10,390 nucleotides of DNA from the NCBI GenBank assembly GCA_029862935.1, contig JAOTWK010000089.1, positions 1 to 10,390 of the forward strand, given 5' to 3'. This stretch comes from Gemmatimonadota bacterium. Its GTDB lineage: Bacteria > Gemmatimonadota > Gemmatimonadetes > Gemmatimonadales > GWC2-71-9. Below, one piece after another: positions 1 to 7,052 of this stretch (positions within the stretch are counted from its first letter, which is position 1; each line of letters begins with the position of its first letter). The notes under the pieces are model-generated. The model was given only the letters and a program-made list of their open reading frames with translations. It had not been told where the DNA came from and did not search any database. A program made the position numbers and the translations under genes.

Positions 1-773
1 ACTTTGACGTCAAACTCGACAAACGCTTCCAACGGGCCGACTGGTCACTGCGACCCCTCACGCCTGAGATGCTCCGGTACGCTGCTGATGATACCCGGTA
101 TCTGCTTCAACTCCGCGACGTCCTCGCCGAACGACTGACGGAGCTGGGTCGACTCGAGTGGGCCTTGGAGGAGTTCCAACACCTCGAAGCGGTGCGTTGG
201 AGCGCTCCCAAGCGAGACGAGGACGGCGCCCACCTGCGGCTCAAAGGCGCAAAGGTTCTGGCGCCTCGGAACCTGGCCATCCTCGAGCGCCTGCACGACT
301 GGCGCGATCGCACAGCCCGCGCTCTCGACCGCGCGCCGTTCCGTGTGGTCTCCAACAACGTGCTGATCGCACTTGCGCGGGCCGCACCCTCGACACGCGC
401 GGCGATGAATGCGGTGGATGGTCTTCCGAGTTCCGTCCTGCGGCGATACGGGGACGAGATGTTCGCGGTCGTGGCCGAGGCACTGCGCATCCCGGACGCC
501 GACCTGCCGCGTCAGAAACGGACGCGACGACCCCCTCCCGATGCACAGTATGACGCGCGTCTCGATCGGCTCAAGGCGGTTCGCAACCAGCGGGCCGTCG
601 ACATCGATCTCGACCCGGGCTTGGTGTGTCCCAATGGGACGCTCCAAGCCATCGCCCGTGCGATACCAGAAACCCCCGACGCCTTGGCGTCGGTGACTGA
701 ACTCCGCCATTGGCAGCGCACCGTGCTCGGGGTAGAGCCTGTCCTACGTGCGGTGGTTGGTAGCGGGACCTAG
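1..773 (+). CDS. rnd: Ribonuclease D, C-terminal part (5' end outside window)
   Basis: RNase D is a DEDD-family 3'-5' exoribonuclease that trims tRNA and other small RNA 3' ends in the cytoplasm. The reading frame is open from base 3, and about 256 residues are visible. They begin in the last part of the catalytic domain, with RADWSLRPLTPEMLRYAADD; the Y-A-A-D-D of this stretch is the ExoIII motif that supplies the last catalytic Asp. A first HRDC domain follows at about visible residues 80-165 (LAPRNLAILERLHDWRD...), and a second, more divergent one occupies the C-terminal 70 residues (RLDRLKAVRNQRA... to the stop). Two HRDC domains are usual for bacterial RNase D, so the 3' end looks complete. 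The first two exonuclease motifs lie upstream of the window and cannot be checked. The stop TAG (771-773) overlaps the stop of the convergent MIP18-like gene. Confidence 0.93.
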   Translation, partial: FDVKLDKRFQRADWSLRPLTPEMLRYAADDTRYLLQLRDVLAERLTELGRLEWALEEFQHLEAVRWSAPKRDEDGAHLRLKGAKVLAPRNLAILERLHDWRDRTARALDRAPFRVVSNNVLIALARAAPSTRAAMNAVDGLPSSVLRRYGDEMFAVVAEALRIPDADLPRQKRTRRPPPDAQYDARLDRLKAVRNQRAVDIDLDPGLVCPNGTLQAIARAIPETPDALASVTELRHWQRTVLGVEPVLRAVVGSGT

Positions 774-1087
774 AATCCTAAGAACGCTCGGACCTTCGGG
801 TCGATCCGCTCCGGGGTCCAGTAGGGATCCCAGACCAACTCGATCCGTACATCGTGCACGCCATCGAGTTTTCGGACCGCTTGGTCGGCGTCGCCCATGA
901 TCTGTCCGCCGGCGGGACAACCGGGCGACGTAAGGGTCATTTTGACGTCGACCTTCCCGGCATCGATCTCCACGTCGTAGATCAATCCCAGGTCGATGAT
1001 GTTGAGTCCCGCCTCCGGGTCCTTGACCGTTCTCAGCGCCTGCCGGACGGCGGCCTCGTCGAGTGCTGGCGAAGGAGTCTCTGTCAT
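770..1087 (-). CDS. MIP18 family (DUF59) metal-sulfur cluster assembly factor, SufT/PaaD-like
   Basis: This is a 105-residue single-domain protein. Family hallmarks are clear: VKDPEAGLNIIDLGLIYDV near residues 21-39, the MTLTSPGCP loop with the conserved Cys57, and the C-terminal VWDPYWTPERI...FLGF block. Family members (SufT, PaaD, eukaryotic MIP18/CIA2) help Fe-S cluster delivery or maturation of Fe-S proteins in the cytoplasm; which target is served here cannot be read from the sequence. I chose ATG at 1087 rather than GTG at 1096, because the GGAG motif at 1098-1101 is 10 nt from the ATG but only 1 nt from the GTG. The gene lies 70 bp downstream of the DCC gene on the same strand and is probably the last gene of that operon. 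It ends tail-to-tail on rnd with no room for a terminator. Confidence 0.9.
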   Translation of the reverse strand: MTETPSPALDEAAVRQALRTVKDPEAGLNIIDLGLIYDVEIDAGKVDVKMTLTSPGCPAGGQIMGDADQAVRKLDGVHDVRIELVWDPYWTPERIDPKVRAFLGF

Positions 1088-1097
1088 TGCTGGCACG

Positions 1098-1101
1098 CTC
1101 C
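1098..1101 (-). promoter_or_regulatory. Ribosome binding site that decides the MIP18 gene start
   Basis: The minus strand reads GGAG here, 10 nt before the ATG at 1087. A GTG codon at 1096 in the same frame would sit only 1 nt from this motif, so the ATG is the better start. Confidence 0.5.
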
Positions 1102-1157
1102 GTCAGTGAAACCATGGGTCGGGTGGTCCCGGTGCGTCTCCGGCCGATGAGCGCCCA

Positions 1158-1538
1158 TCAGTGCACCGGACCCCATTGCCGCGCAATCCACGCGTAGGTT
1201 CGCTCGGCTATGGGCATGATGCCCGGTATCGCGGTCAGCGCTTCCACGCACCGCCCACCAGGAAGATACCGAAACAACTCCTGGGCTGCCGCAGCTCCCG
1301 CAAAGACCCCTCCGAGCGGGCTCACCACATGGGCGGCCAGCCGAAGCCGCTCCACCGGTTGGCCAGATAGGGCGACGGCGCGGACGTCATCCAGGGGGAG
1401 CAGGTCAATCCTCCCCCGCCGATCCCACCACCGCAGGCGGCCGACCCACCGGCGGCAGAACCCACAAGACGCATCGTAGATGAGCACTGGACGAATCGGG
1501 GGGATCGGTGCGGTGCCAACCCGCCCGGCTACTCGCAT
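1158..1538 (-). CDS. DCC family (DUF393) thiol-disulfide oxidoreductase-like protein
   Basis: This is a 126-residue protein of the DCC1-like/DUF393 family, small thioredoxin-fold-related proteins named for the D-x-x-C-x-x-C motif near the N terminus. Here it reads VLIYDASCGFCRRWV, with Asp22, Cys25 and Cys28. The following RLRWWDRRGRIDLLPLDD block is also typical, as is the late LFRYLPGG...YAWIARQW segment (bacterial members often end Y.WIA.NR). A redox role is inferred from the CxxC motif; substrates are unknown for the family. The ATG at 1538 lies inside the last codons of the upstream serine hydrolase gene (10-nt overlap with its TAG at 1529-1531). No good Shine-Dalgarno is visible, so translation is probably coupled to that gene. 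The first 17 residues are outside the conserved domain, so an internal GTG start (Val18) is possible but has no ribosome binding site either. Confidence 0.88.
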   Translation of the reverse strand: MRVAGRVGTAPIPPIRPVLIYDASCGFCRRWVGRLRWWDRRGRIDLLPLDDVRAVALSGQPVERLRLAAHVVSPLGGVFAGAAAAQELFRYLPGGRCVEALTAIPGIMPIAERTYAWIARQWGPVH

Positions 1539-2677
1539 CGATCGGTCTCAGCCGCTGATCGGGCCCGACACCACTCGTGGCGAAGCAGCACGGCCTGGTC
1601 GGCCAGCTCGCCGCGGACGCGTTTGAGCTTGGTAATCGAGCTTCTAGTCCGTGGCGCGAAGACCCGGTTGGTGAGCAGAATGACGAAGAGATCTCGGTCG
1701 GGATCGATCCAAATCGAGGTACCGGTGAAGCCCCCGTGACCAAAGGCGGCGGCCGAGAAGGACGAGCCGGTCTGTTCGGCGGTAGTCGTGTCTCGCATTT
1801 CCCATCCAAGCGCCCTATTCCCGCTTCCGCGTCGGGTGAAGTGGCGTACCACTCCGGGGGTAAGCAGCTCCTCTCCGTCAGGTGTGAAACCACCCCGCAG
1901 CAATGTCTGCGCAAAGCGGGCCAGGTCGTGACCGGTGCTGTAGAGCCCCGCATGGCCTGCCACACCTTCCAGGCGCGCGGCGTTTTGGTCATGCACCTCG
2001 CCCGCGATTGCCTGACCGCGCCACAGACCGACCGGCATGATTCGCGGCCGCAGCGTCCGCGGCGGGCGGAACCGGGTGTTCAGCATGCCCATCGGCGGGA
2101 ACAGCCGTTCCTCGACGTACCGATCGAGCGGCATCTCGGCCACCAGATCTACCACCCAGCCAAGGAGCATGGCGTTGAGGTCGCTGTACACGACCTGGCC
2201 GCCGGGATCCAGCCTGAGTGGCTCCGCCAGGACCCGAGTTCTGGCCTGTTCCGCGCTCTCGGTGAGTCGGTTGAGGGGAAGGAATGCGCGAAGCCCAGAG
2301 CGATGCTCGAGGAGATGCCGCACCGTCACACGGTCTTTGCCCGGGCCGGCGAACTCGGGGAGGTAGCTTTGCAGGGCTCTGTCGAGATCGAGCCGCCCTT
2401 CCTGCACCAGCAGCATCGCTGCGGTGGTCGTCGCCACGACCTTCGTCAGCGAGGCCAAATCGAAGAGAGTGCTGTCGGGATCGGGGACGGCAGAGGCTGG
2501 CGACCACGTGAAGTGTCCGTACCCTCGACTCCACAGCACCGTGTCCTTGGTGCCGATCACCACCACGGCGCCGGGGTACACGCCTTCGCGAATCCCGTTG
2601 ACGACGGATCGCTCGAGGGCCGCGACCGGGTTAGCCTGGAAGAGTGCCACCCAGAGCAGCAGGGCTCCAGTGATCAC
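1529..2677 (-). CDS. Secreted beta-lactamase-family serine hydrolase (class C / PBP4-like)
   Basis: This 382-residue protein has the penicillin-recognising serine hydrolase fold. The active-site motifs are all present: S76-L-T-K79 (SxxK nucleophile and general base), Y164-S-D (the YxN-like motif, with Asp in place of Asn) and H314-G-G (the KTG equivalent). The stretch GEVHDQNAARLEGVAGHAGLY (about 226-246) is a signature of the esterase/D,D-peptidase subgroup that includes the E. coli YfeW type, so peptidoglycan or ester hydrolysis is more likely than true beta-lactam resistance. A hydrophobic N terminus ending near PVAA (about residue 20) suggests export, although its n-region lacks Lys or Arg. 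The start is GTG at 2677, preceded by GGGGAG at 9 nt. It is the first gene of a likely three-gene operon with DCC and MIP18. Substrate is unknown. Confidence 0.9.
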   Translation of the reverse strand: MITGALLLWVALFQANPVAALERSVVNGIREGVYPGAVVVIGTKDTVLWSRGYGHFTWSPASAVPDPDSTLFDLASLTKVVATTTAAMLLVQEGRLDLDRALQSYLPEFAGPGKDRVTVRHLLEHRSGLRAFLPLNRLTESAEQARTRVLAEPLRLDPGGQVVYSDLNAMLLGWVVDLVAEMPLDRYVEERLFPPMGMLNTRFRPPRTLRPRIMPVGLWRGQAIAGEVHDQNAARLEGVAGHAGLYSTGHDLARFAQTLLRGGFTPDGEELLTPGVVRHFTRRGSGNRALGWEMRDTTTAEQTGSSFSAAAFGHGGFTGTSIWIDPDRDLFVILLTNRVFAPRTRSSITKLKRVRGELADQAVLLRHEWCRARSAAETDRCE

Positions 2678-2686
2678 GAGGAGCGA

Positions 2687-2692
2687 CTCCCC
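2687..2692 (-). promoter_or_regulatory. Ribosome binding site of the serine hydrolase gene
   Basis: The minus strand reads GGGGAG 9 nt before the GTG at 2677. It supports that GTG as the true start, although the resulting signal peptide has no basic residue in its n-region. Confidence 0.55.
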
Positions 2693-2790
2693 ACGTAAGG
2701 CAGCTTCGACCCGTGAGTCTTCCTTTGCTGGATCAGCAACGTGCGTCTCCGGTGTATCATAAGAACGTCATTTCCAATACGTCTGCCAAC

Positions 2791-2795
2791 AAGGG
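2791..2795 (+). promoter_or_regulatory. Ribosome binding site of the M28 peptidase gene
   Basis: AAGGG lies 6 nt before the GTG at 2802. It supports the GTG start, from which a standard signal peptide (MRRILLALIL...) is read. Confidence 0.5.
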
Positions 2796-2801
2796 TACAT
2801 C

Positions 2802-4277
2802 GTGCGTCGAATTCTGCTTGCCTTGATCCTCGGCACCGTGGCCCCGGGCCCCGCTCGGGGCCAGACGGCCGTGATCGATACCATGGTGCTTCGTGCCCAT
2901 TCCCGGTTCCTCGCCGACGATCTGTTGTTGGGTCGGGGAACCGGAACCGCGGGTGCTGCCATCGCTGCACTGTACCTCGAGAGCCAGTGTCAACGACTCG
3001 GGCTCGAGCCCATTGCGGGCTCCTACCGACAACGGGTTGGACTTGAAGAGGCCCGAATCGGGGCCGCGAGCCGGTTGACCGCTTCGACCCCTCAAGGTTC
3101 CGTCGAGTTCCTCTACCTCGAGGACTTCGTTCCGGATGTCGGATCGGCGGCAACGTTGGTCGGATTCGCCGGACCGGCCGTGTTCGTCGGCTCTGAGGCC
3201 GGAATCGCGTCCGGGCAGCTTGGCCAGCTTGCCGTTGGCGGGGCCGTAGCCGTCACGCTCGGACCCGTCCGGGGAGCGGCCGCCGACACGCTCGCGTCAC
3301 GCGGCTCCGTCGGCATGATCCACTTGATCCCCGAGAGCGAGACGTTCGAGCTCTACGTTCGCAGCCGCGGCCGAACGCGCTTGTACCATCGTGATCGCGC
3401 CGTCCGCTCCTCATTCCTGCCGAGCTTGCCGGCTCTCCTGGCGGGTCCCCGTGTGACGCAGGCACTCCTTGCCGGCGCGCGGTTCGACGACAACGCCCGC
3501 CCGCCCGCACAGCCGCTCGCGTGGACCCTTCGGGTCGAGATCGAGACCACCAGAAGGCCGATCGAGGAAGCCAACGTGGCGTGCGTGCTCCCAGGGAAGG
3601 GTCCCCGCCGCGACACAGCCATTGTCCTGTCCGCGCACTACGATCACCTCGGCGTGGGCGTGCCAGACGATCGCGGTGACTCGACCTACAACGGGTTCTC
3701 AGACAACGCCGCGGGCGTCGCCATGGTGCTCGGCATTGCCGAGGCCCTCGCGCGGGGGGAGACGCCGCAGCTTGGATTCTCGCTGCTGCTGCTCTTCTTC
3801 ACCGGCGAGGAACGCGGTCTGCTCGGCTCCGATTTCTACGTCGCCCACCCCCTCTGGCCGCTCCGCCAAACGGCAGCCGTCATCAACTTGGACGCGGGCG
3901 CGCCACCAGCGCCGCCCGTGAGTTGGCGGGTGGCGGGGATCGACAGCGCAGACGGAACCGGTCTGGGGGCGCTCGTTGCTCACGTCGCCAGTAGCCAAGG
4001 CTGGCAGGTCGTCATGTCACCCGCCCGCGCAAACTCCGACTACTTCCCGTTCCACCGCGAAGGCGTCCCTGCCATGTTCGTCGTTCCCGGGCCGGAAGCC
4101 TACGAGGGGATGTCCGTTGACAGCTCGACGGCACTCAGGCAGCGATGGGACCACTATCATCAGCCCGCCGACCACTGGTCACCCGATTTCCCGTTCGTTG
4201 GCCTGGGCCGGTATGCGGGGTTCGCCCTCATGCTTGTTCGAGCGCTCGACCGGGAGCCCGATGGCCGCCGCGACTGA
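2802..4277 (+). CDS. Exported M28 family zinc aminopeptidase
   Basis: This 491-residue protein has a classic signal peptide (MRR, then a hydrophobic stretch to about residue 20, no lipobox Cys), so it is predicted periplasmic or secreted. The M28 zinc site is complete: H279-Y-D281-H in the LSAHYDHLG motif, D301 in DNAAGVA (bridging metal ligand), E336-E337 in FTGEERGLLGS (catalytic Glu and zinc ligand), D364 in INLDAG, and H453 in HYHQPAD, a slight variant of the usual YHTPxD. Residues about 105-200 look like a protease-associated (PA) insert before the catalytic domain, a common M28 arrangement. The family removes N-terminal residues from peptides using two zinc ions. The start is GTG at 2802, with AAGGG 6 nt upstream. 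Substrate specificity cannot be read. The gene appears to be its own transcription unit, with 203 bp before the next gene. Confidence 0.93.
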   Translation: MRRILLALILGTVAPGPARGQTAVIDTMVLRAHSRFLADDLLLGRGTGTAGAAIAALYLESQCQRLGLEPIAGSYRQRVGLEEARIGAASRLTASTPQGSVEFLYLEDFVPDVGSAATLVGFAGPAVFVGSEAGIASGQLGQLAVGGAVAVTLGPVRGAAADTLASRGSVGMIHLIPESETFELYVRSRGRTRLYHRDRAVRSSFLPSLPALLAGPRVTQALLAGARFDDNARPPAQPLAWTLRVEIETTRRPIEEANVACVLPGKGPRRDTAIVLSAHYDHLGVGVPDDRGDSTYNGFSDNAAGVAMVLGIAEALARGETPQLGFSLLLLFFTGEERGLLGSDFYVAHPLWPLRQTAAVINLDAGAPPAPPVSWRVAGIDSADGTGLGALVAHVASSQGWQVVMSPARANSDYFPFHREGVPAMFVVPGPEAYEGMSVDSSTALRQRWDHYHQPADHWSPDFPFVGLGRYAGFALMLVRALDREPDGRRD

Positions 4278-4341
4278 CGTCGATCACGGCAACCGTCAGA
4301 CTGAAAAGGAGATACGGGACTCCGACGAGCCCCCTCTTACC

Positions 4342-4371
4342 CTGGCATCCCGTGCGCAGGGCGTCTATCAT
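4342..4371 (+). promoter_or_regulatory. Possible sigma-70-type promoter for the MMPL transporter gene
   Basis: Within the 203-bp gap at 4278-4480, CTGGCA (4342-4347, 4 of 6 to TTGACA) and TATCAT (4366-4371, 5 of 6 to TATAAT) are separated by 18 bp. This would give a 5' leader of about 100 nt before the GTG at 4481. The rest of the gap shows no open frame with protein-like composition, no strong hairpin with a T-run and no RNA gene that I can recognise. The promoter is inferred from two hexamers only and could be chance. Confidence 0.3.
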
Positions 4372-4480
4372 ATCTGGTCGCCATCCGATACAAGAGCGAG
4401 AAACGCATCGCCGTGAGCAGGTCGCCGTTGTGTGCTGAAGGGCGTGGCAGAGAAGCGCCGTCGAGATCGGGGTCACGATT

Positions 4481-6865
4481 GTGACCCGGACTCTCCCCGG
4501 AACTATCATCCACTATCGCTTTCCCATCATCGCGGCCTGGTTACTGGTTGCCGCCCTGGCCTTGCCACGTGCACTCCGCGTGCACGAGACGCTCCAGGTG
4601 CAGGGACAGACGCTCCTGGACACCGAGTCGAAGCGCGGCGGCGACCTCATCCGCACCGCGTTCCCACAGCCGGTCACCGACTACTTCATCGTCACCCTCT
4701 CCGGTCCTGTCGCCATCGACAGCCTCCGGTACCGGGCAATTCTCGACTCGTTGACGCTGAGCGCGACGCTCCAGCCCTACATCGCGCGCACCCTGTCCTA
4801 CTTGGACGCCAACGACAGCACCTTCGTCAGCGCGGACCGCAAGACCACCTTCTTCGTCGCCGTGATGGAGGCCAACCTCGAGCGTGGTGCCGCCGACTAC
4901 GTCCCGCCGTTCCACGAGGCGGTCCACGGTACACTCGGCCGCATTGCGTGGGCGTCCGAGTTCGAGACCCACGTCACCGGCAGTCCAGCACTGGACTACG
5001 ACATCCGCACCGTCAGCAAGGAAGACACGCGCATCGGCGAGCGGAACGCGTTGCCGATCAGCGCAGTGATTCTCGTTGTGGCCTTCGGCGCGCTGGTCGC
5101 GGCGGTCCTCCCGCTCCTGGTGGGCGTATTTGCGATCGTCTGCGCGCTCGGCCTCACGAGCGTGGCGGCCGGCTTCTACCCCATGTCCGTGTTCGTGCTC
5201 ACCATCGTCTCGATGCTCGGCCTGGCGACGGGAATCGACTATTCGCTGCTCATGGTCACGCGATTTCGCGAAGAGATGAATCGCGGCCGTGGCCGCCGGG
5301 AGGCGGCCGAGCGAACCATCGCCACGGCGGGGCGGGCGGTGGTGACGAGCGGACTCACGGTCCTCCTGGGCTTCGCGGCCTTACTCGTCACGCCGACCAG
5401 CGAGACCCGCTCCGTCGGTATCGGGGGGTTGTTCGTCGTCTCGGCTGCTGTGTTGCTGTCTGTCACCCTTCTCCCAGGCGTCCTTTCGCTCATCGGGCGG
5501 AGTATCGATCGGCCGCGCTGGCTCGCCAAGCGCCTTGCGTTCTACCATGCGCCCACCGGCTGGGAACGGTGGTCGCGATGGCTCGGCCACCATCCGTGGC
5601 GGGCGTTGGTCTTGGGGGGCACGGTCGCCGCCGCCATCACATGGCCGATCGCCCACATCAAGATCGGGCTGCCTCGAGAGGGATGGTATCCGTCAGGCAC
5701 AGAGTCGTCGGATGCTATTCGCGCGCTGGACCGGATCGGCGCCCGCGGGGCGCTCCAACCCGTGCGCATCGTCGTGCAGGCCCCCGAGGGCGAGCGGATC
5801 GTGGGCACCCGGTACCTGCGAGGACTCAAGCGACTGTCCGACTCGATCAACGCCGACCCGCACGTGGACCAGGTTCGGAGCGTGGTGGATCTCCGGCCCG
5901 GGATGTCGCTGCTGCGGTATACGGCCCTCTACGGCAACTTGGATGCGGCGCGCGCACGATCTCCCGAATTCTACTCCGCGTATCTCTCGGAGGACGGCCG
6001 CACAACATTGATGGATGTCCTCTTGCGGGATACAACCTCGTTCACGGGATCCATGGATGTCGTGCGTGGCCTCCGCGGCGTGATCGCGGCCGGCATTCCC
6101 GGCCTGGACTCGGTTGACGTCATGGTCACGGGCTTCCACGCGGCGAACACCGATCTTCAGGACGCTCTGCTAAAACAGTTCCCGCTCGTCGTCGCATTGG
6201 TCGTCGGGGCCACGGCGTTGATGTTGTTCGTCGCGTTTCAATCGATCCTGGTGCCGATCAAGGCGGTTCTCATGAACCTACTCTCGGTCGCCGGGGCGTT
6301 CGGTATTCTCGTACTGGTATTCCAGAAAGGGGTGGGGGCGGGGTTCTTCGGGCTCGAGGGTCCCACGGAAGCGATTTACGTTGCGATTCCCGTCGTGGTG
6401 TTCGCGGTCGTGTTCGGCTTGAGCATGGACTACGAGGTGTTCCTGCTGTCGCGCATCAAGGAAGCGTTCGACCGAACCGGCCGCAACGATCAGGCGACGA
6501 TGGAGGGACTCACCGCCACGGCATCGGTCATCACCAGCGCGGCCGCCATCATGTTAGTGGTCTTCGGCACGTTCGCCTTTTCGCGCGTGTTGGCTGCCCA
6601 GCTCCTCGGGTTCGGGCTCGCAGTGGCGGTGCTGCTCGACGCAACGCTGATTCGGATGGTTCTGGTCCCCTCCATCATGCACATCGCGGGAGACTGGAAC
6701 TGGTGGCCAGGGGGCCGGCGAATCAGGAAGAGCGGCGACGGGGGGGATGCCGGTACGAGCGGGGCGGTTCCCGCGGCGCCGCCAGCTGCAACGCCAACTC
6801 CAGCCGAGGCCCCCGCAGATCCCAGTGCCAAGCCGCCTCCCGCACCCCCGTCACCGGGTGCTTGA
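4481..6865 (+). CDS. MMPL/RND family membrane transporter
   Basis: This 794-residue inner-membrane protein has the two-fold RND repeat. TM1 is at about residues 12-30 and a first periplasmic loop at about 31-190. TM2-6 follow at about 191-340, TM7 at about 373-392, a second loop at about 393-565 and TM8-12 at about 566-735. Each half carries the MMPL signature after TM4 and TM10: LATGIDYSLLMVTRFREEM (D253-Y254) and FGLSMDYEVFLLSRIKEAF (D650-Y651), the proton-relay Asp-Tyr pairs. Family members use the proton gradient to move lipids, hydrophobic compounds or drugs out of the inner membrane; the cargo here is unknown, and no partner adaptor or lipid-synthesis gene is adjacent. The start is GTG with a weak GGGG 8 nt upstream. 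The last ~47 residues form a Pro/Ala-rich tail absent from the family core and lie antisense to the DUF4031-like gene. Confidence 0.93.
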   Translation: MTRTLPGTIIHYRFPIIAAWLLVAALALPRALRVHETLQVQGQTLLDTESKRGGDLIRTAFPQPVTDYFIVTLSGPVAIDSLRYRAILDSLTLSATLQPYIARTLSYLDANDSTFVSADRKTTFFVAVMEANLERGAADYVPPFHEAVHGTLGRIAWASEFETHVTGSPALDYDIRTVSKEDTRIGERNALPISAVILVVAFGALVAAVLPLLVGVFAIVCALGLTSVAAGFYPMSVFVLTIVSMLGLATGIDYSLLMVTRFREEMNRGRGRREAAERTIATAGRAVVTSGLTVLLGFAALLVTPTSETRSVGIGGLFVVSAAVLLSVTLLPGVLSLIGRSIDRPRWLAKRLAFYHAPTGWERWSRWLGHHPWRALVLGGTVAAAITWPIAHIKIGLPREGWYPSGTESSDAIRALDRIGARGALQPVRIVVQAPEGERIVGTRYLRGLKRLSDSINADPHVDQVRSVVDLRPGMSLLRYTALYGNLDAARARSPEFYSAYLSEDGRTTLMDVLLRDTTSFTGSMDVVRGLRGVIAAGIPGLDSVDVMVTGFHAANTDLQDALLKQFPLVVALVVGATALMLFVAFQSILVPIKAVLMNLLSVAGAFGILVLVFQKGVGAGFFGLEGPTEAIYVAIPVVVFAVVFGLSMDYEVFLLSRIKEAFDRTGRNDQATMEGLTATASVITSAAAIMLVVFGTFAFSRVLAAQLLGFGLAVAVLLDATLIRMVLVPSIMHIAGDWNWWPGGRRIRKSGDGGDAGTSGAVPAAPPAATPTPAEAPADPSAKPPPAPPSPGA

Positions 6866-7052
6866 GCGGACGAAACTGGAGCCACTCGGGCCGCATCCGG
6901 AGCATCGCTCCCGCCGCGAGCAAGGCCTCGCGATCGGCCGAGACCAGGTGCGCCCACCGCTGACCGCGCAGCACGAAGGGATGGAGCCACAGCCCACCCT
7001 CGAGGGCGTGCGCAACGCCCTCACGCCACAACACGAACTGCCGCCACCCCAT
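6723..7052 (-). CDS. Small DUF4031-like protein, translationally coupled to the pilin
   Basis: This 109-residue predicted protein has no signal peptide or membrane segment. Its middle resembles the small DUF4031 family as I remember it: RGQRWAHLVSAD (about 29-40) corresponds to the family's GR-W-HLVSD block, and RPEWLQ (about 54-59) followed by AWHWDLRGPRLELALQL (74-90) corresponds to the W-Q...HYDL...LAL block. The usual ELH is replaced by ALL and HYD by HWD, so it is a divergent member if the match holds. The family has no established function. Its ATG overlaps the pilin stop in TGATG, which supports real, coupled translation. The 3' 143 nt, covering residues 63-109 including the HWDL motif, are antisense to the MMPL transporter tail. 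The final Arg/Pro-rich ~18 residues look unconserved. This is a pattern match from memory, not an alignment. Confidence 0.6.
   Translation of the reverse strand: MGWRQFVLWREGVAHALEGGLWLHPFVLRGQRWAHLVSADREALLAAGAMLRMRPEWLQFRPLKHPVTGVREAAWHWDLRGPRLELALQLAAPREPPRSYRHPPRRRSS

Larger units (their letters stand above)
2678..2801. promoter_or_regulatory. Divergent intergenic region between serine hydrolase and M28 peptidase genes
   Basis: These 124 bp separate two divergent genes and must hold both promoters unless transcription starts inside a gene. On the plus strand TATCAT (2755-2760) matches the -10 consensus at 5 of 6 positions, but no convincing -35 sits 16-18 bp upstream. On the minus strand TATGAT overlaps the same spot (2756-2761); TTGGCA lies 22 bp from it, too far for a normal sigma-70 spacer. 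Ribosome binding sites are clearer: GGGGAG for the minus gene (2687-2692) and AAGGG for the plus gene (2791-2795). No operator-like inverted repeat stands out. Confidence 0.4.

Noticed and set aside
1529..2677. A beta-lactam resistance gene
   Set aside because: The protein has the penicillin-binding fold, but its VHD...GVAGHAGLY signature and YSD motif fit the esterase or D,D-peptidase subgroup, so a resistance call is not supported.
1577..2698. A 373-codon plus-strand open frame antisense to the serine hydrolase
   Set aside because: It has no recognisable domain, and the opposite strand carries all the active-site motifs of a known family, so it is a shadow frame.
4340..4361. CCCTG...CAGGG inverted repeat as a terminator for the M28 gene
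   Set aside because: The stem is only 5 bp with a 12-nt loop and no T-run follows. It also overlaps the better-supported promoter-like hexamers.
4432..6117. A 561-codon plus-strand open frame overlapping the MMPL gene
   Set aside because: Its translation is dominated by Arg, Pro, His and Gly with no family motif, and it is out of frame with the well-supported transporter. It is a high-G+C shadow.
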